Below are positions 1 to 13,119 of a stretch of DNA of 64,000 nucleotides, piece by piece. Made by a program: the position numbers and the translations under genes. Numbering within the stretch: position 1 is the stretch's first letter; each line of letters begins with the position of its first letter. A model generated the notes under the pieces. It was not told the DNA's origin. It did not search any database and was given only the letters and a program-made list of their open reading frames with translations. The stretch is from Solanum dulcamara (lineage: Eukaryota > Streptophyta > Magnoliopsida > Solanales > Solanaceae). The stretch spans positions 75,301,501 to 75,365,500 of the forward strand of contig NC_077240.1 in assembly GCF_947179165.1 (NCBI RefSeq), read 5' to 3'.

Positions 1-1388
1 AAAATAAAATTGGAAAAAAAGTAAAAACTGAAAAAAAGTGACTATTGAATAAGTTTTAATATCTTACGCAATACTTTATTCATTTAGCCGTTAAATTTCT
101 AATCACCAAATATAAAAATTGTATCAATCATAAAAATGTCCACGCACTTGTTGGTACTTAAAATTAGTTGCATGACTTTATCTAAATTCAAAGTGACAAT
201 ATCTTAAGTGAATTTAACTATTGTTAGATTATGATCGATGTGTAGTTATAATAAAGTTGAACCAATTAAATTTGCATATGAATATAGACGAAGATGAAGA
301 TGGTAATTATGATATTTTTATCAATAGATTCAAATGTGATTGAAAACGTGTTGAATATAATATGCTATAAATTATCGTAAAATTATGTAGTTTCATATGA
401 TCACATGCTAGAAGTGTTAACTAATTGTCATACTTATAATCAATTTGAAAATAATTTTTTTTTATGTAAAAAAATATTTAAAGAAAATTAAGAGCGCTCA
501 ACCCAACATGTGAACCTTTTTAAAGTTGAATTGTGCTGACCATTTTATGACCGTTTAAAATGAAGTATCAATCTACTCTTAACTCATTAAATGTCTTTGA
601 TCCGCAAAACTTAAAATACACTGACTCATTTTGACAGCTCTATAGACTGCACATACAACTATAATCCTTATTGTTTCATATTTTTTTATTATAAAAAAAT
701 AAAAAGGAACACGTCACCATACGGTGTAGCTGCACTTTTTAAAAATAAATATTGATCACTTCCAAGTCTGCTAGTGCTAAGTTGGACCTTTTGAATACAG
801 ATAATCGTATTATTAATTGATAGGCACTATAAAGGGCTATGATTAAAGTATTGATCCTCACGATTACTGATAAAAAGAAAACAATAATGATAGATTGACA
901 ATAATAAAAGCATAACTATGCTCGATGAACATAATTTGCTATTCATATTGGTAATCACTGTTTAAACATATTTAGTAGTATTCATTCCATTAGATATAAT
1001 TTTGATTGCATAATGCTTCAAAGAATGACTATTTAGTAGTATTCATTCCATTTCATTTTACTTTATCCATGTTTACTTGACAATTTTCTTTAAAAAAATG
1101 TTTATTAGATGTTTCTTTTACTAAATTACCCTTATTTATTATGGGTTAAAAATCTAAAATTAACTTCTAAATATTTTATGTAGTCATTTAATGATAGATA
1201 TAGTATTGAAAGAAAATCGTAAACTTCTCTTAATTTTCTAAATTAGACAAGTAAAACGAAACATTTATTTTCGATATAGACAGAAACATATCCAAAAATT
1301 TTATTAAAGGCGTACAAAAAATAAAAAATATAATGTCTGAAATTTTAACTTGGAATCTCAAGATAAATTTTGAACCTCCTAAACTACT

Positions 1389-1498
1389 AAATCCTCTCGT
1401 CAAAAAATTATATTGTATATATAATTTTTTAAAATTTTTAATTTATATATATATAAACTAAAAGTTATATACAATATAATATTTTGATAAGAGGATTT
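1389..1498. repeat. Short inverted repeat or hairpin (about 35-bp arms)
   Basis: AAATCCTCTCGTCAAAAAAT at 1389 is matched in reverse complement by ATATTTTGATAAGAGGATTT ending at 1498, and the match continues inward through TTATATTGTATATA. The loop is about 40 bp of A/T. This is probably a MITE remnant. Confidence 0.6.
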
Positions 1499-4400
1499 GA
1501 ATAAACACTTTCACCTCCTCTTAAATCCGTCAATATTATAGGGGCCAAATAATATGAAATGAATATAGTATCTATGTAGAGTTAAATTCTAAAGTCTTGT
1601 AATCAAATTTGATACAAACATAATACTATAATTTTGTTTGATTAAACAAGGTTTAAAATAAGGGTTTGGTGGGCCCACCGGGTTAGCACGCTTAGTCAGT
1701 AAAAAACTGGGACCCAGAGAAAGAGAAAAAAGGGCCTGAGCCCAGCCCACGCACGTCAATGCAAAATTGTTTGAGCAAACAAAGCGTGGAATTTCATGGA
1801 CTGCCTTGTCGGGAATCTCATTTCTGTACGACGACCTTCATCTTTCCCATGCATTAATGCCCACGCCGTTATTAAACTTAGCGCGTTTATAGTTTGATTT
1901 TGATCGATTATTTATTAAAATTAAATTGGATTAAATCCAAAAAGTAATTATTGATTTTGATTATTATTGGTTTGATTTGATTTTTTTAATTTTTTAGATT
2001 TGAAAACAATAAATTTGTTGAGAGCATACGCATCTCGATGAACACAAACATTTGGTACATGAACAATCCATATAAAATTTATTGTGGATTCAATTAAGCA
2101 ATACTAGAGTTATTATTACACGAACAAAGTGATTTAGTTAAGCAATATTAAAGTAATTATATATCGAAAATTAATAGATCAAATGTTATAGCGCAAAACA
2201 GAATAACCCCAAGCTCTACAATTGAGGAACTACCCGAGGGAGGGAGTACAAGAAAATTATATACCAAATTTTAAGTGTTGGATTTGAGAAAATGATTAAG
2301 TTAAGGACATAAGTTAATTAAAATTTAACAAAATATTTATATTTTATTTATGAATAATTTATAAATAATATATATATAATTTCTCTATTCGATTTGATTA
2401 TTTTTGCAGTTTTTTTAATAAAACCAAAATATTATCGATTTTCAAAATTTAAAACCAAACCTAATCAAACTAAATCAAATATCGATTTCTTTTAATCACT
2501 TTGATTTAGATTGCGGTTCAATTTAGTTTTTTTAACCGTAACCATGAATAACGTTAATTATACTACTACCGTCGTCATCTTCGTTCCATTTTAACTGTTG
2601 TTTTTATTTTTTAATTAATTTATTTATTATATTAAAAATTAACTTTAATTTTTACTATTTGTTTGTTTTAACATATTAAGGAAGCAATGTTTTCTTTCTT
2701 TTTGTTTAGTTTACTCTTCTCAAATCATTTTTCAAGATCATAAAGACTGTATACCAGGTAATATGAATTGAATGGAAAATATGTATTTATTTAATATTCT
2801 TTAAGAAGTATACAAAATTTATTATGAAAAAGTAAAAAACGATGGGGATAATATAAATAATTTAGTAGGTTAACAAAATTTAATAGAGGTAAAAAAAAAA
2901 TTCTTGTAAACATTATGTATATTTTTCATTAATATGGGCCGGGGAGTAATATCTAATTTTGTTCAATCTTCAATTCTTAGATCTCGTGCCGCATGGCTTT
3001 GGTTTGGCTACTTTGGATGCTTCTTTTTTATTTGACAAAAGTTGGAATTCATTATGAGATATACTCCCTTAGTTTTTTCCTATATATATATATATATATA
3101 TATATTAGCAAATTAAGAGAATCAGCCATCATGTGTTTTCTTTTTGGTGATGAAAGAAATAATTGTATCTCATAAAATATAAGTGTCATACAAATATATG
3201 ATGTATGTATGTATGCATAATATATATTGTGTGCATGTAAGTTGTATGTTTGACATTTTAAGGTGATAAATATAATGTATATCGAAGTATATATAACTTA
3301 TTCTCGATCCACGCAATTTCAGTTTGCAGAGATATTGTATGAGCGCATATACACTTATTGGGCGTGAATTTAGTGTATCCTCTACATTTTGAAACTAAAT
3401 CACTATGTTTCATAATTAACAAACTATAGTTATTTTTTGCAAATTTAAACGCAAATTACAATATACGAAATTCTCCCACCTTTGAACAAGGAAATTATTG
3501 AAGGATAAAGACTCCAACTCGTTTGGTACTAGGGGAAATAATAGTAATTTCAAAATAAAATTTGGTATCAACTTTGTTTCATGTTTTGTTTAAAGAATTA
3601 GCTAATCTCGACATTATTTTATCCTATTACTTGTAATAAAAAAGTGGAATTACTATTCCATATAGAAGATGATATATATATATTCCATCCTGCGTACAAA
3701 ACGTTCCTCTAGTTATTTAGTTGATAGGATAAATAATTACAATTTTGAGATATCTTATGAGATTATTTTATTCCGCATTTGGACATGGATATCCTATCCT
3801 TGTAACCAAGTTACCCCTAAAGTTGAGATAGCAACAGGCTCATCTCATGCATATACATTTTGGATTTTTAACATGGTTATAAAAAATGTATTCTTTTCTT
3901 CTCTTTTTTAGGTAAAACCTGTTTTTTTTAAAAAAAAAATTGTACAAACTTTTTCCAAAAGGAATTAAGTTCTTCTTGCAAATTGCCAAACCGGCAGCAA
4001 AACTGAGACATTCTATTCTTTTTTAGTAATAATAATAATTATTATTATAGTAATTGAAAAAAAATGGTTTAGCTTTCCCATATTGACCATATACTTTGAA
4101 AATCCAATTAAATTGCATTACCTCATATTTTTCCTTCTTTCAACAAATAGAGAATAAGATTGAGAAAAGCATACTAAGGTAGTGACGCATAATGAGCTAA
4201 TTAGTATACTAATTATTGTTTGAATTTTTTTGCACAAATTTAAAAGACCAAATACATAGAAGGAAATGAAAAGAAGAAGAAAAAAAGGTTTTTCCTAGAC
4301 ACGTGGAAACAAAGAGAATAAGACATCATGAGTTTTTCTGATATTCCTTCAATAATTCATGATTGTAATTGAAACATATGTATTATTATATTATATGATA

Positions 4401-4542
4401 TATAATATTGTTTATTTTTCTTTTTGTTAAGATGGAAAGCACGAATTAACTTCATGATTTCAATTATGACAACAAACCAACTAATTGACGTGCGCATATT
4501 TAGTTACGTTATTAATTAACCTATGTGGGCTTTCATACAACA

Positions 4543-4547
4543 ACCCA

Positions 4548-4617
<70 letters not shown>
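4543..4617. repeat. (AAT)n microsatellite
   Basis: About 25 perfect AAT units. The asparagine-repeat reading frame across it (4485-4715) is an artefact of the repeat. Confidence 0.95.
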
Positions 4618-4619
<2 letters not shown>

Positions 4620-4743
4620 TACTTCTTTCGTCATCTCAAATTATTTGTTGTATTTTTCTTTTACACTTCTCTTAAAATAAGGATTTTGATTATCTTATTC
4701 TTATTTATGTCTTAAAATATAATATCTCTTTATTGAATATTTA

Positions 4744-5154
4744 GAGCCCGTTTGGATGAGTTTAAAAAAAGTATTTTTTATGTATGAAGTGATTTTAGAA
4801 CTTTTAAGTGCTGAAAGTTATTTTTATAAATAAGCAGTTGAGTGTTTGGATAAAAGTGCTTATGCTGAAAATAAGTTGTTGATGGGTTTGGCAAATGTGA
4901 ATTTTAGGGCTAAAGAGGGTACTTTAGGAATTAAAATAAAATATAAGGGATATAAAAGTAATTTTCATGATCAAAGAAAATGACTTTAAGCCCTCCAAAA
5001 AAAAAGTTAGAATTTCCAATTTTTCATTTTTGGGTGACTTTAATAACTTTATGGCTTAAATTTAACATTTTAAGTTGGTAGCCAAACACCACAATAAACT
5101 AAAAAGGGCTTATAAGTTGGTTTGACAAACTTATAAACCAATCCAAACGGGCTC
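4744..5154. mobile_element. PIF/Harbinger-like (Tourist-type) MITE, 411 bp
   Basis: The terminal inverted repeats are GAGCCCGTTTGGAT at the left and ATCCAAACGGGCTC at the right. They are flanked by the 3-bp duplication TTA (4741-4743 and 5155-5157). The interior is non-coding. TIR and TSD fit the PIF/Harbinger group. Confidence 0.85.
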
Positions 5155-5157
5155 TTA

Positions 5158-5660
5158 CTATATTTATATATTATCGCTCCATAATTGAAGTGTTTGTAGT
5201 ATTCAAAAGCAATTACTAAAGTCTAAGAGTAAAATGAGAAAATAATAATTAATTTTATCTTAAACTTCTAAAATGATAAATAATTTGAGAGATCTATTTT
5301 TTTTTTCTAAATCACAGAAAATAATTTGAAACGGGAAATATTGCAATTGCTTGGCTTAACAACTCCCTCTAGAAATCAAGTGCCACCAGAAAGAAATTTC
5401 AGACTTAAGTTTCAAATTGAGAAGAATATATGATTATTTCTAAATGAAATCAAAACGCCATGTCGAGCAACTACCAACAAAGAAAGCATGTGGGCTATGC
5501 TACTATTTGTTTTTCTCCTTTTATATAGTTTCAAAATAATTATCTTTATACATTTAGACATAATTTATGTTTTTTTAATAATACAATTCATGATTACACA
5601 ATTATCTAATATTTATTGTAAATTACAAGTTTTACTGTTATTTTTAAAAACTTCATATCT
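5158..5660. other. AT-rich spacer, nothing recognised
   Basis: No gene, RNA or clear repeat boundary is visible between the two flanking MITEs. The only long ORF is a low-complexity hydrophobic frame. Confidence 0.5.
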
Positions 5661-5668
5661 AATTCAAT

Positions 5669-5864
5669 TAGCGGCGGAGTCAGAATTTTGACTAAAGGGG
5701 TTTAAAATTTGAAGAAGTAGACACACGATCTAGTCGAAGAGAGCTCTATATATAATTATAATATATATATATATATATAATTATTTTAACCATGTATAAA
5801 TAGTATAGTTTTCTGTCGAATGAGGTTCGGATGAACACCTAACCACAAGGTGGCTCCACCACTG
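5669..5864. mobile_element. hAT-type MITE, 196 bp
   Basis: A perfect 8-bp duplication AATTCAAT (5661-5668 and 5865-5872) flanks imperfect TIRs: TAGCGGCGGAGTCAG at the left against the reverse complement of GGTGGCTCCACCACTG at the right. The interior contains an (AT)n tract and no coding capacity. Confidence 0.8.
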
Positions 5865-5872
5865 AATTCAAT

Positions 5873-8800
5873 AGTGCCATGTAAATTTGGAATAAAGTAC
5901 TCTTATATCTTAATTTATGTAACACATTTTTCTTTTTAGAATTTCAGACTTTCAAAAAGAAAAACATTTTTATATTTAGTAATAATTAGACTTTAAAATA
6001 TTTATTTTACCTTTAATACAATAATTTATAACTACATAAATATTTTATAATTTATTTTAAATTATAATTTTTTCTTTAAATTATGTATTAAACTAAATAA
6101 CGTCACATGAATTGAGACAACGAAAATAAAAATTGAAAAGGAAAAGTAAGGGATGTCAAGTCAAACCAAGCAGTAGTAAGACAAATAATGATCACTGGTA
6201 AATAAATGTAAATAATGATCATAAGTAAGAAAGTTTGCAGGTAGTCGTGCAAAATAATTTTATAGATATTATAAAGAACCAGCTATATGATATTATAAAA
6301 GTCATGATCATATTAAAGTTTAAGTAAACCCCGTTACCCCGCTACCACCACGCCACCCCCCTCACCCCCCGCCACCACGTCCTAAAAAGAAAAGGGAATT
6401 GGAATGATGAGGTTGAGGAAATGATGGCAAGTGGGGTAACAGATAAAACAAAGAAGAAATAATAAGTAATGTAATACAAGTAGAAAGGAATGGAATATTT
6501 AGGGTTTGGTGACATGACATGCAAAGGATTCCTGCCATATTCTATTGGGAAAGTTGGGGAAATATATCCATAGACCAATAAATTTATCAAAATATACATA
6601 TTTTTCTCTATCAATTTATGTGATATAGTTTAATTTATTATAAAATTTTAAAAGAATTTTTTTTCAAAATTTATTCTCTAAAATAGTTATAGATATTTAT
6701 GTGAGGATAAAATGAGTATCTTAAATTATATTATTATTAAATATAGAAATATATCATTTTTTTAAATCGATTAAAATTAAAAGTGGTTCATTTAAACTGA
6801 TATATAAAAAATAATATTTATATAATATCATTGCATATATTAAATATATTATAAATTAGATGACTGAATGATTCAGACATGCATTAATCAAAAGTGAATT
6901 CAGGAGTTAAATTTTATAAATTCGAATATATTTATTATATTTTTAATATTTTGAGTTCATATCTATCTTTGTTAGTAATAATATATGCAATTTATGTATC
7001 ACTTAATACAAATATTTTGTTTTTTTGTCGATTTTTCTATTTCTTCTTCAGGCCCCATTTTGCAGATAACTGATAAAATTTTTATATATAAATTTATGTT
7101 CCACGTTAAAAGTATTAAGTTCACATAAATTCAGCAAAAGGTTGAATCGCCTTGATATATATATATATAAAGTCAAGTGGTATATAATTATATATAAAAA
7201 ATTAAATGTTAGGATCGTACTGTCTTCTCATTGTTGGAAATTTTCTTGTGCATGTGTGCTTTCAAGATGTAAAGCGTGCCTGCTAAATTATCATAGATGA
7301 CAGAGATAAAGAGTGGAAGAAATTAAAAATATTCTTAGATGACCAATTTTAGAATAAGCTCAATTGAATTTAACAAGTCTTACCATGCCACATAACAAAA
7401 TAGTGAAATTTCATCCAAAAAGAGTGTGCCTATATGTCTAAATTTGATTGGACCTACAAGTAAAATATTTGAAATGTATGATATGAATTAAAAATGAGTG
7501 TAATATGGTATTAAAATGACTTTTTAAATTATGTAGTCTTAAAATATTATACGAGAAGAATAAAAAAATTGGAATACTACTAATTAAATATATATAAAAA
7601 AGTATTGAATTCTTCCGAGACAAGAATTTGCATACACATAAACAAGGGTAGTAGAAAGTTATAGGATTTAAATTTCTATAGAGAAAAAAATATGATAATT
7701 ATTTTCAATTACTTAAGTTTGAGTAGATAAAATTACTCAATATTTATCTCTCATACTCTATAAAATAATGAAGATCTAAATTAATTTGGACACTATAATA
7801 AAATAATAACATACTCAGCATAATTATACAAATGTGATCTGAAAATAATAAAATATAGGAAGCTTGTTCTTATTTTTATGAAATAGAAAAATTATATCCG
7901 ATATCCTCGAGAATATATAGTGGGAATATTTCGTTTTTTTTCTGGACTTACTGCCCCACTGACATGCAAAGGGAGCAATTTTATATGATTCAAAAAAATG
8001 TAAATGGGAGCGTCCACACATTGTTGTAGCAGGGAAAAAAGTATATTCTATTCTATCTTTTTCATGGACGTGAGAATTCAATGCAATGCAATGCAGTGTG
8101 CAGCACAAAAGTGGAGTGGAAGTTATGGAAAGTTGGTTTCCTTTTTCTTTAGCTTTGGAATGATTAAATCATTCTTGATATTCTTATATTAAGTATTTTC
8201 ATATATATATATATAAAACCTAACTGTCCACTATCCACTATCCACTATCCATTGTCTACTTGCCATCAAGGGCGGAGTCAGGTAGGATTAAGGGATCCAT
8301 CTGAATTTTTCGACGAAAAATTATACCGTTTATATTTGGCGGAAATTACTTTTTTTGAGTGTAAATAATGAATGTTGATGAATTTCGTTTGACTTTTTTT
8401 GTGTATTTCACTTTTTTGATAAAAATTCTGACTGTGCTATTGTGTTGACAAAACTATCCTACAAAAGCTAGTAATAAAGGGCTACTCTCCTATTCTTTTA
8501 ATTTATAGTTCTCCAGGTTCCTTCTTTCCTCAACTTCTATATAAGAAAATTCTTTTTTGAGTATGTCCAATAACAAAACAAGGTGGACAGTTCCCTATCT
8601 TTTTACCAAAGAGTAGTCTCTTTCACAAGATCATGAAAAGAAACTACAGCCAAGCATGTCTTAAGTGTCCTTTACTACTCTGCATATATGTGTACTTGGA
8701 TATGATATGAGAGGAAGGAAAAATAAATGACTTTGATCATCTTGAAATTGATGATTTTTATTTGGTGTATATTTAAATTTTATATTGGCCTAATTACTTT

Positions 8801-9251
8801 TTGAATTTGGCAATTTGATAGATTTGTCTTTCAGAAGTTTATACACTTTCATGATAATTTTTTTAATATTGTTATATCGCACTTAGAAACAATTTCAGGA
8901 AGCAAAATAGAGTGACGCATCTGTTGAAAATTAGAATCAGAGCAAGTGATAAGTCGAGACTAATGTAGTGATAAAATTAGGATTTTTTAAATTTTTTTTT
9001 CCCATAACTATCTGGGTGTGTTTTATATTATTTCAAAGGTTTAAATTACAACACAAGGGTAGAGACTATCCGGAGAAAATAAATGAGCTCCCAGCAAAAA
9101 ACGACTTATTGCTCATTCTACAACTATACAAGAAGTAAACCTAACTAACAAATAAATTAGCTTTGTCAAATTGTAATCTAATGGGACTTGTATCTTATCC
9201 AAGAGATAGGGACCTTTTGCACCATTAGGGAGCTTGTTTGCAGATAAGTAA
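5873..9251. other. AT-rich non-coding DNA with an isolated hAT-like end
   Basis: No convincing gene. At 8267-8340 a GGGCGGAGTCAGG edge followed by a typical hAT-MITE interior suggests one end of a decayed element, but I could not find the matching right end. Around 8221-8250 there is a short CTATCCA tandem repeat. Confidence 0.5.
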
Positions 9252-9259
9252 ATTATTAC

Positions 9260-9782
9260 TAGGGATGGCAATGGGACGGGGTGAGTTTAGAGTTGGGCGG
9301 GGTGGGGCGGATGTGGGGCGGGTTGTAGTAATTATTATTAAAATTAATGCGGGGCAGGGCAGGTTGCGGGTTGTTACAGGTTTATGCGGGTTTAAATATC
9401 AAATAGGAACCCGAAGAAAATTAAATCTTTGTAATTAGTAAAAATCAAATATATAAACTTTTTATATTAAATTTTGACTTTAATTTTTTTTTTTTAAAAA
9501 AGAAAATTTAAACTAGACAAATGTTAATTATAGTTAGTTAGCGATTAAGAACCAATTGTTGAAATGTTAACTAGAAACAATTAATTAGTGAAAATGAAAA
9601 AAATTATGAATTTTATTTTTCATATTAAACTCAATTAAAAAAACATAAAAATTTATGTGGACGCAGGGCAGGGCGGGGCGGGGCGAGTTGAAAATGAAAA
9701 AAAATGTTATGCGGGGCGGGGCGGTTTAAAAAATTTACGGGATAAGCTCAACCCACTCCGCCCCACCCCATTGCCATCCCTA
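9260..9782. mobile_element. G-rich hAT MITE, 523 bp
   Basis: A perfect 8-bp target duplication ATTATTAC sits at 9252-9259 and 9783-9790. The ends are inverted: TAGGGATGGCAATGGGACGG at the left and CCACCCCATTGCCATCCCTA at the right. Sub-terminal regions carry repeated GGGGCGGGGC runs on both sides and the centre is AT-rich. It has no transposase. The left-end glycine-rich frame (9238-9438) is an artefact. Confidence 0.92.
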
Positions 9783-9802
9783 ATTATTACCACTTAGATC
9801 AT

Positions 9803-11675
9803 TGTGAGTGGCACACACACTAACCCTCCGGTGGGAGAACCAACTGTTAATCCAATTTAACCCGTCAAAACCAGTTTAAGAAACAAGTCATCATAATAAA
9901 TTCTAAGTAATCAGGTTTAAAAAAGTAAAAGATCGAGTTTCCATAAACTCAATCAGCTATCAAAAGTCAACTGTGGAAAACAACTCCCTATAATATGAAA
10001 GTCAAAGTATCAAAATTCTAACTAAGTCTAAAATAAGGGGATGTAACCCTAAACAAGAAAGCAACAAACTAGTCTATGAATGAATGAATCCGAAAAGATG
10101 GACCAAGAAACAGAGAAGAACCCATGGCAACCTGAACGAAATAGCTCACCCTTGGATTCAGATAGTGAAAGTCTCACAGTTAAGGTCTCTCAACAGTTGT
10201 TTGAATATGTCATGTACTCAACAAAGAAAAAGCAAGTGCAGTATCAGTACATAAATTATCCTGTGCTGGTAGGATCATACGACTAATTTCAAGATATGAA
10301 ATATGAACATACAATTCCTCAACTTAGTAAAATAGATAATATACAATTAACATCACAATTATAGCAAATCTGGACTTTCAGTCCTTATTCTAAATTGATA
10401 TACACAATGAACATGAACAAATACATCACAATAGTCAACATGGTTCTCTTGTAGAACCACACAGACTGTTAATGTACCGGCGTGATACCTAATTCAACTA
10501 GTAGTTAGCATACTGGCGTGATACTCGATCCAACGATAAATATGTACCAGTGTGGTACCTAATCTACTATAAATATGTACTGATATGATATCCAATCCAC
10601 TATAAATATGTACCGGTGTGGTACCCGATCCATTATCATCACACAAATCACAACCACAACCACAATAAACAACAAACCACTTGTGCACACAAGTAAACAC
10701 ATTTGTTGCATGTGATTGGCAACATTTATCATTTCAAGTCATGTTCTTTCCTTTTTCTGAAATTATATATCATGCATGCAATATTAACGAAGTAGTTGAC
10801 AAACATAAAAGGGAAAACAACAACCATCACCTACCACAAGACAAGTCTAAATGCTCTAAAGAGCTTGCGTTTTTCCCTTTTGTAATGCCTTGACTTGAAC
10901 TTGGTCTAAAAAAAGTAATAATTTATATAATCAATGAACAATGGCCAATTAAAACCTGGATTATAACTTAATCCTAATACCAGATCAAATCTATGATCAT
11001 CCCATCCAAACTAGGGTTTTTCCACCATTTATTCGAGTCAAAAATCATCCCTTAAGATTTCCATCATAAATCTAAGGTCTAAGAATCAAATTACAAGTTA
11101 AGAGAGTAATTAACTTATTTTTACAGAAGAATTGGTGGAAAATTGAAAAAAATAGACCTAGGTCTCCCTTTATTCTCACAAGAATGAAGTTGCAGAATAA
11201 AGAACGTTTTTGGAAATTTTCTGTATTAAATCCGCGATTGACCCGCTATAGCAACCACCTACCCGCTATAGTAGCTACTAGCCCGCTATAGCGACTCCAC
11301 CATAGAGGGAATCATCCCGTCATAGCATCTTGCATGTAGTAAGTAAGAAACTTGGAAATTCTTCAGTAAGCCTCCATTTCGCAAGTTTTGACGTTCTAAA
11401 ATAACCCTTTCATGCCGAGTTTGATATCAAGAGTTTTACTTATCCGATTTTAATTATGAAAACTCCTACAGACTCCATAAAGCTTTAGCTGCTAGAAAAT
11501 ATAATCCACACTTAGACATTAACCCCAATCCATTCTCAAATTTCTCTAGACCCCACCTTACTCAGATTCCATCTAAGACTTGCCTAGTCTGAAATTTTTA
11601 AGTTACTATGCAAAAGATTTTGTGGCCCAATTCTTTCATCATTGGCTATTTCATAATTAATGAAGGGTCATTACA
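9803..11675 (-). mobile_element. 3' LTR of gypsy element 1 (about 1.87 kb)
   Basis: Bounded on the + strand by TGTGAGTGGC at 9803 and GGGTCATTACA ending at 11675, so on the minus strand it runs TG...CA. It abuts the 3' end of the minus-strand gypsy pol (11872 onwards). The junction sequence resembles the equivalent junction of gypsy element 2 at 19263. It contains five 33-bp tandem units (10472-10631), an AGTATCAGTACAT motif at 10236 and three CCCGCTATAG repeats near 11245-11290. The inner boundary is inferred. Confidence 0.6.
10472..10631. repeat. 33-bp tandem repeat, about five units, inside an LTR
   Basis: Units start at about 10472, 10509, 10542, 10575 and 10608. The core is ATGTACCRGTGTGGTACC followed by a CCACTATAAAT-like tail. 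The last three units keep an exact 33-bp spacing and each contains a GTACC...GGTACC palindrome. Confidence 0.8.
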
Positions 11676-11871
11676 ATAGATATCAATTTATCCATCGCTC
11701 TTTTTCGAGTGATCAAATAAGAAAAAAATTTCTAAGTCAAGAATAAAGTAGTACCTAAATCCTCAAACAAGTGAGGGTACTTGTTCTGTATGTCCTTCTA
11801 ATTTTCCAAGTGATAATTTTCAACCGAAGGATGCTTTCGTTAAACCTCTGCTGGTCTAATCTCCTTAGTCC

Positions 11872-13114
11872 TCAATATTTTGACATTTTGATCAAGAATT
11901 TCAATCGGTTTTGATCCTTATCCAACAATATCGAATCCCACTTGATAATATAATCTTTATTCCCATGGTACCTTTTTAACATAGATATATGAAACACTGG
12001 ATGGATTTCAGATAAACTAGGAGGCAAGCCTAATTTGTAAGCCACTAGCCCCACACAGTCAAGAACCTCAAATGGACCATTGTAACGAGGGATAAGCTCA
12101 CCTTTATTTTATATCAAATCTCATAACTTGCTCACCAACCTGAAACATCACTTCCTTTACTTTGCGATCTACATACTATTTTTGTCTACTCTGGGCTGCC
12201 AAAAGCTTGGTCTAAATATCCATTACCTTTTCCTGATCCTCTCTTACCAAATCAACGCCCAATGATTTCATATTGCCATCCTTAAACCACGTATGATCTA
12301 TCTACATTCCGTTTTATAGAGCGCCTCAAATGATGTCATGCCAATCTTGGAGTGATAGCTATTGTTGTAAGAGAACTTGCATAAGGGAAAAAATTGATCC
12401 TCATGCCCCCCTAAAGTCAATCAACATGCTCTCAGCATGTCCTCCAACACTTGTATTGTTCGCTCTGATAGACCATCAGTCTAAGGGTGAAAAATTATGC
12501 TGAAAGTGATTAGAATATCCAACTCATCAAGCAACTTACCCCAGAACTTTGAAGTAAACTAAGTGCCATGGTTTGAAATGAAAGAGAGGAGAACTTTGTT
12601 CAACATTACTATCTCCTTGAAATAAATCTTAGCCAAGTGCTGGAGTTATAATCTAATTAAATGGAAAAAAGGGCTGATTTAGTCAGTTTGTCAACAATGA
12701 CCCAAATTGAGTCATACTCTTCAAGGTCTTAGGGAAGTACTACCACAAAATTCATTGTTATCCGTTCCCACTTCCATTCAGGAATAGTCATTCTCTAAAG
12801 AAAACCCACAAGCCTTTAATGCTCATGCTTTACCTGTTGACAGTTTTAACACTTAGCCACAATCTCAGGTATGTCCTTCTTTATCCCGTTCACCAATAAA
12901 GTTGCCTTAAATCACGATACATCTTGGTTATATCCAGATGAATAGAATATCGCAAACTATGAGACTCTGTCAATATATTTTGAAACAAATTGTCAATTTG
13001 AGGAACACAAATCCGCCCTCTGAAACTGAACACCTCACCTGCTTCGAGTGAGGCATCTTGGCCTCTCCAGACACCGCCTTCATTCTAATCTTGTTCAACT
13101 GTTCATCCTCGAAC
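11872..13114 (-). pseudogene. Gypsy element 1: integrase C-part and chromodomain region, broken
   Basis: The minus strand carries degraded chromovirus-type integrase in several frames, with the 3' end at 12054-11872 containing LPPSLSEIHPVFHISMLKRY, the conserved segment before a chromodomain. An upstream piece near 12950-13050 matches the region just before the integrase zinc finger. Frames are disrupted by stops and indels. It continues to the right of the solo LTR at 15620. Confidence 0.7.
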
Positions 13115-13119
13115 TGTCT

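Larger units (their letters stand above)
1..4740. other. AT-rich non-coding DNA
   Basis: No ORF here has a recognisable product. It includes a small inverted repeat (1389-1498), a relatively GC-rich patch (about 1650-1890), (AT)n at 3083-3106 and an (AAT)n tract (4543-4617). The stretch near 3515-3830 resembles a degraded MITE, but its ends are not clear. Confidence 0.6.

Noticed and set aside
4485..4715. Asparagine-rich ORF
   Set aside because: It is the translation of an (AAT)n microsatellite; the flanks have no protein-like sequence.
9238..9438. Glycine/arginine-rich ORF
   Set aside because: It lies across the target duplication and G-rich end of a hAT MITE and is explained by GGGGCGG repeats.
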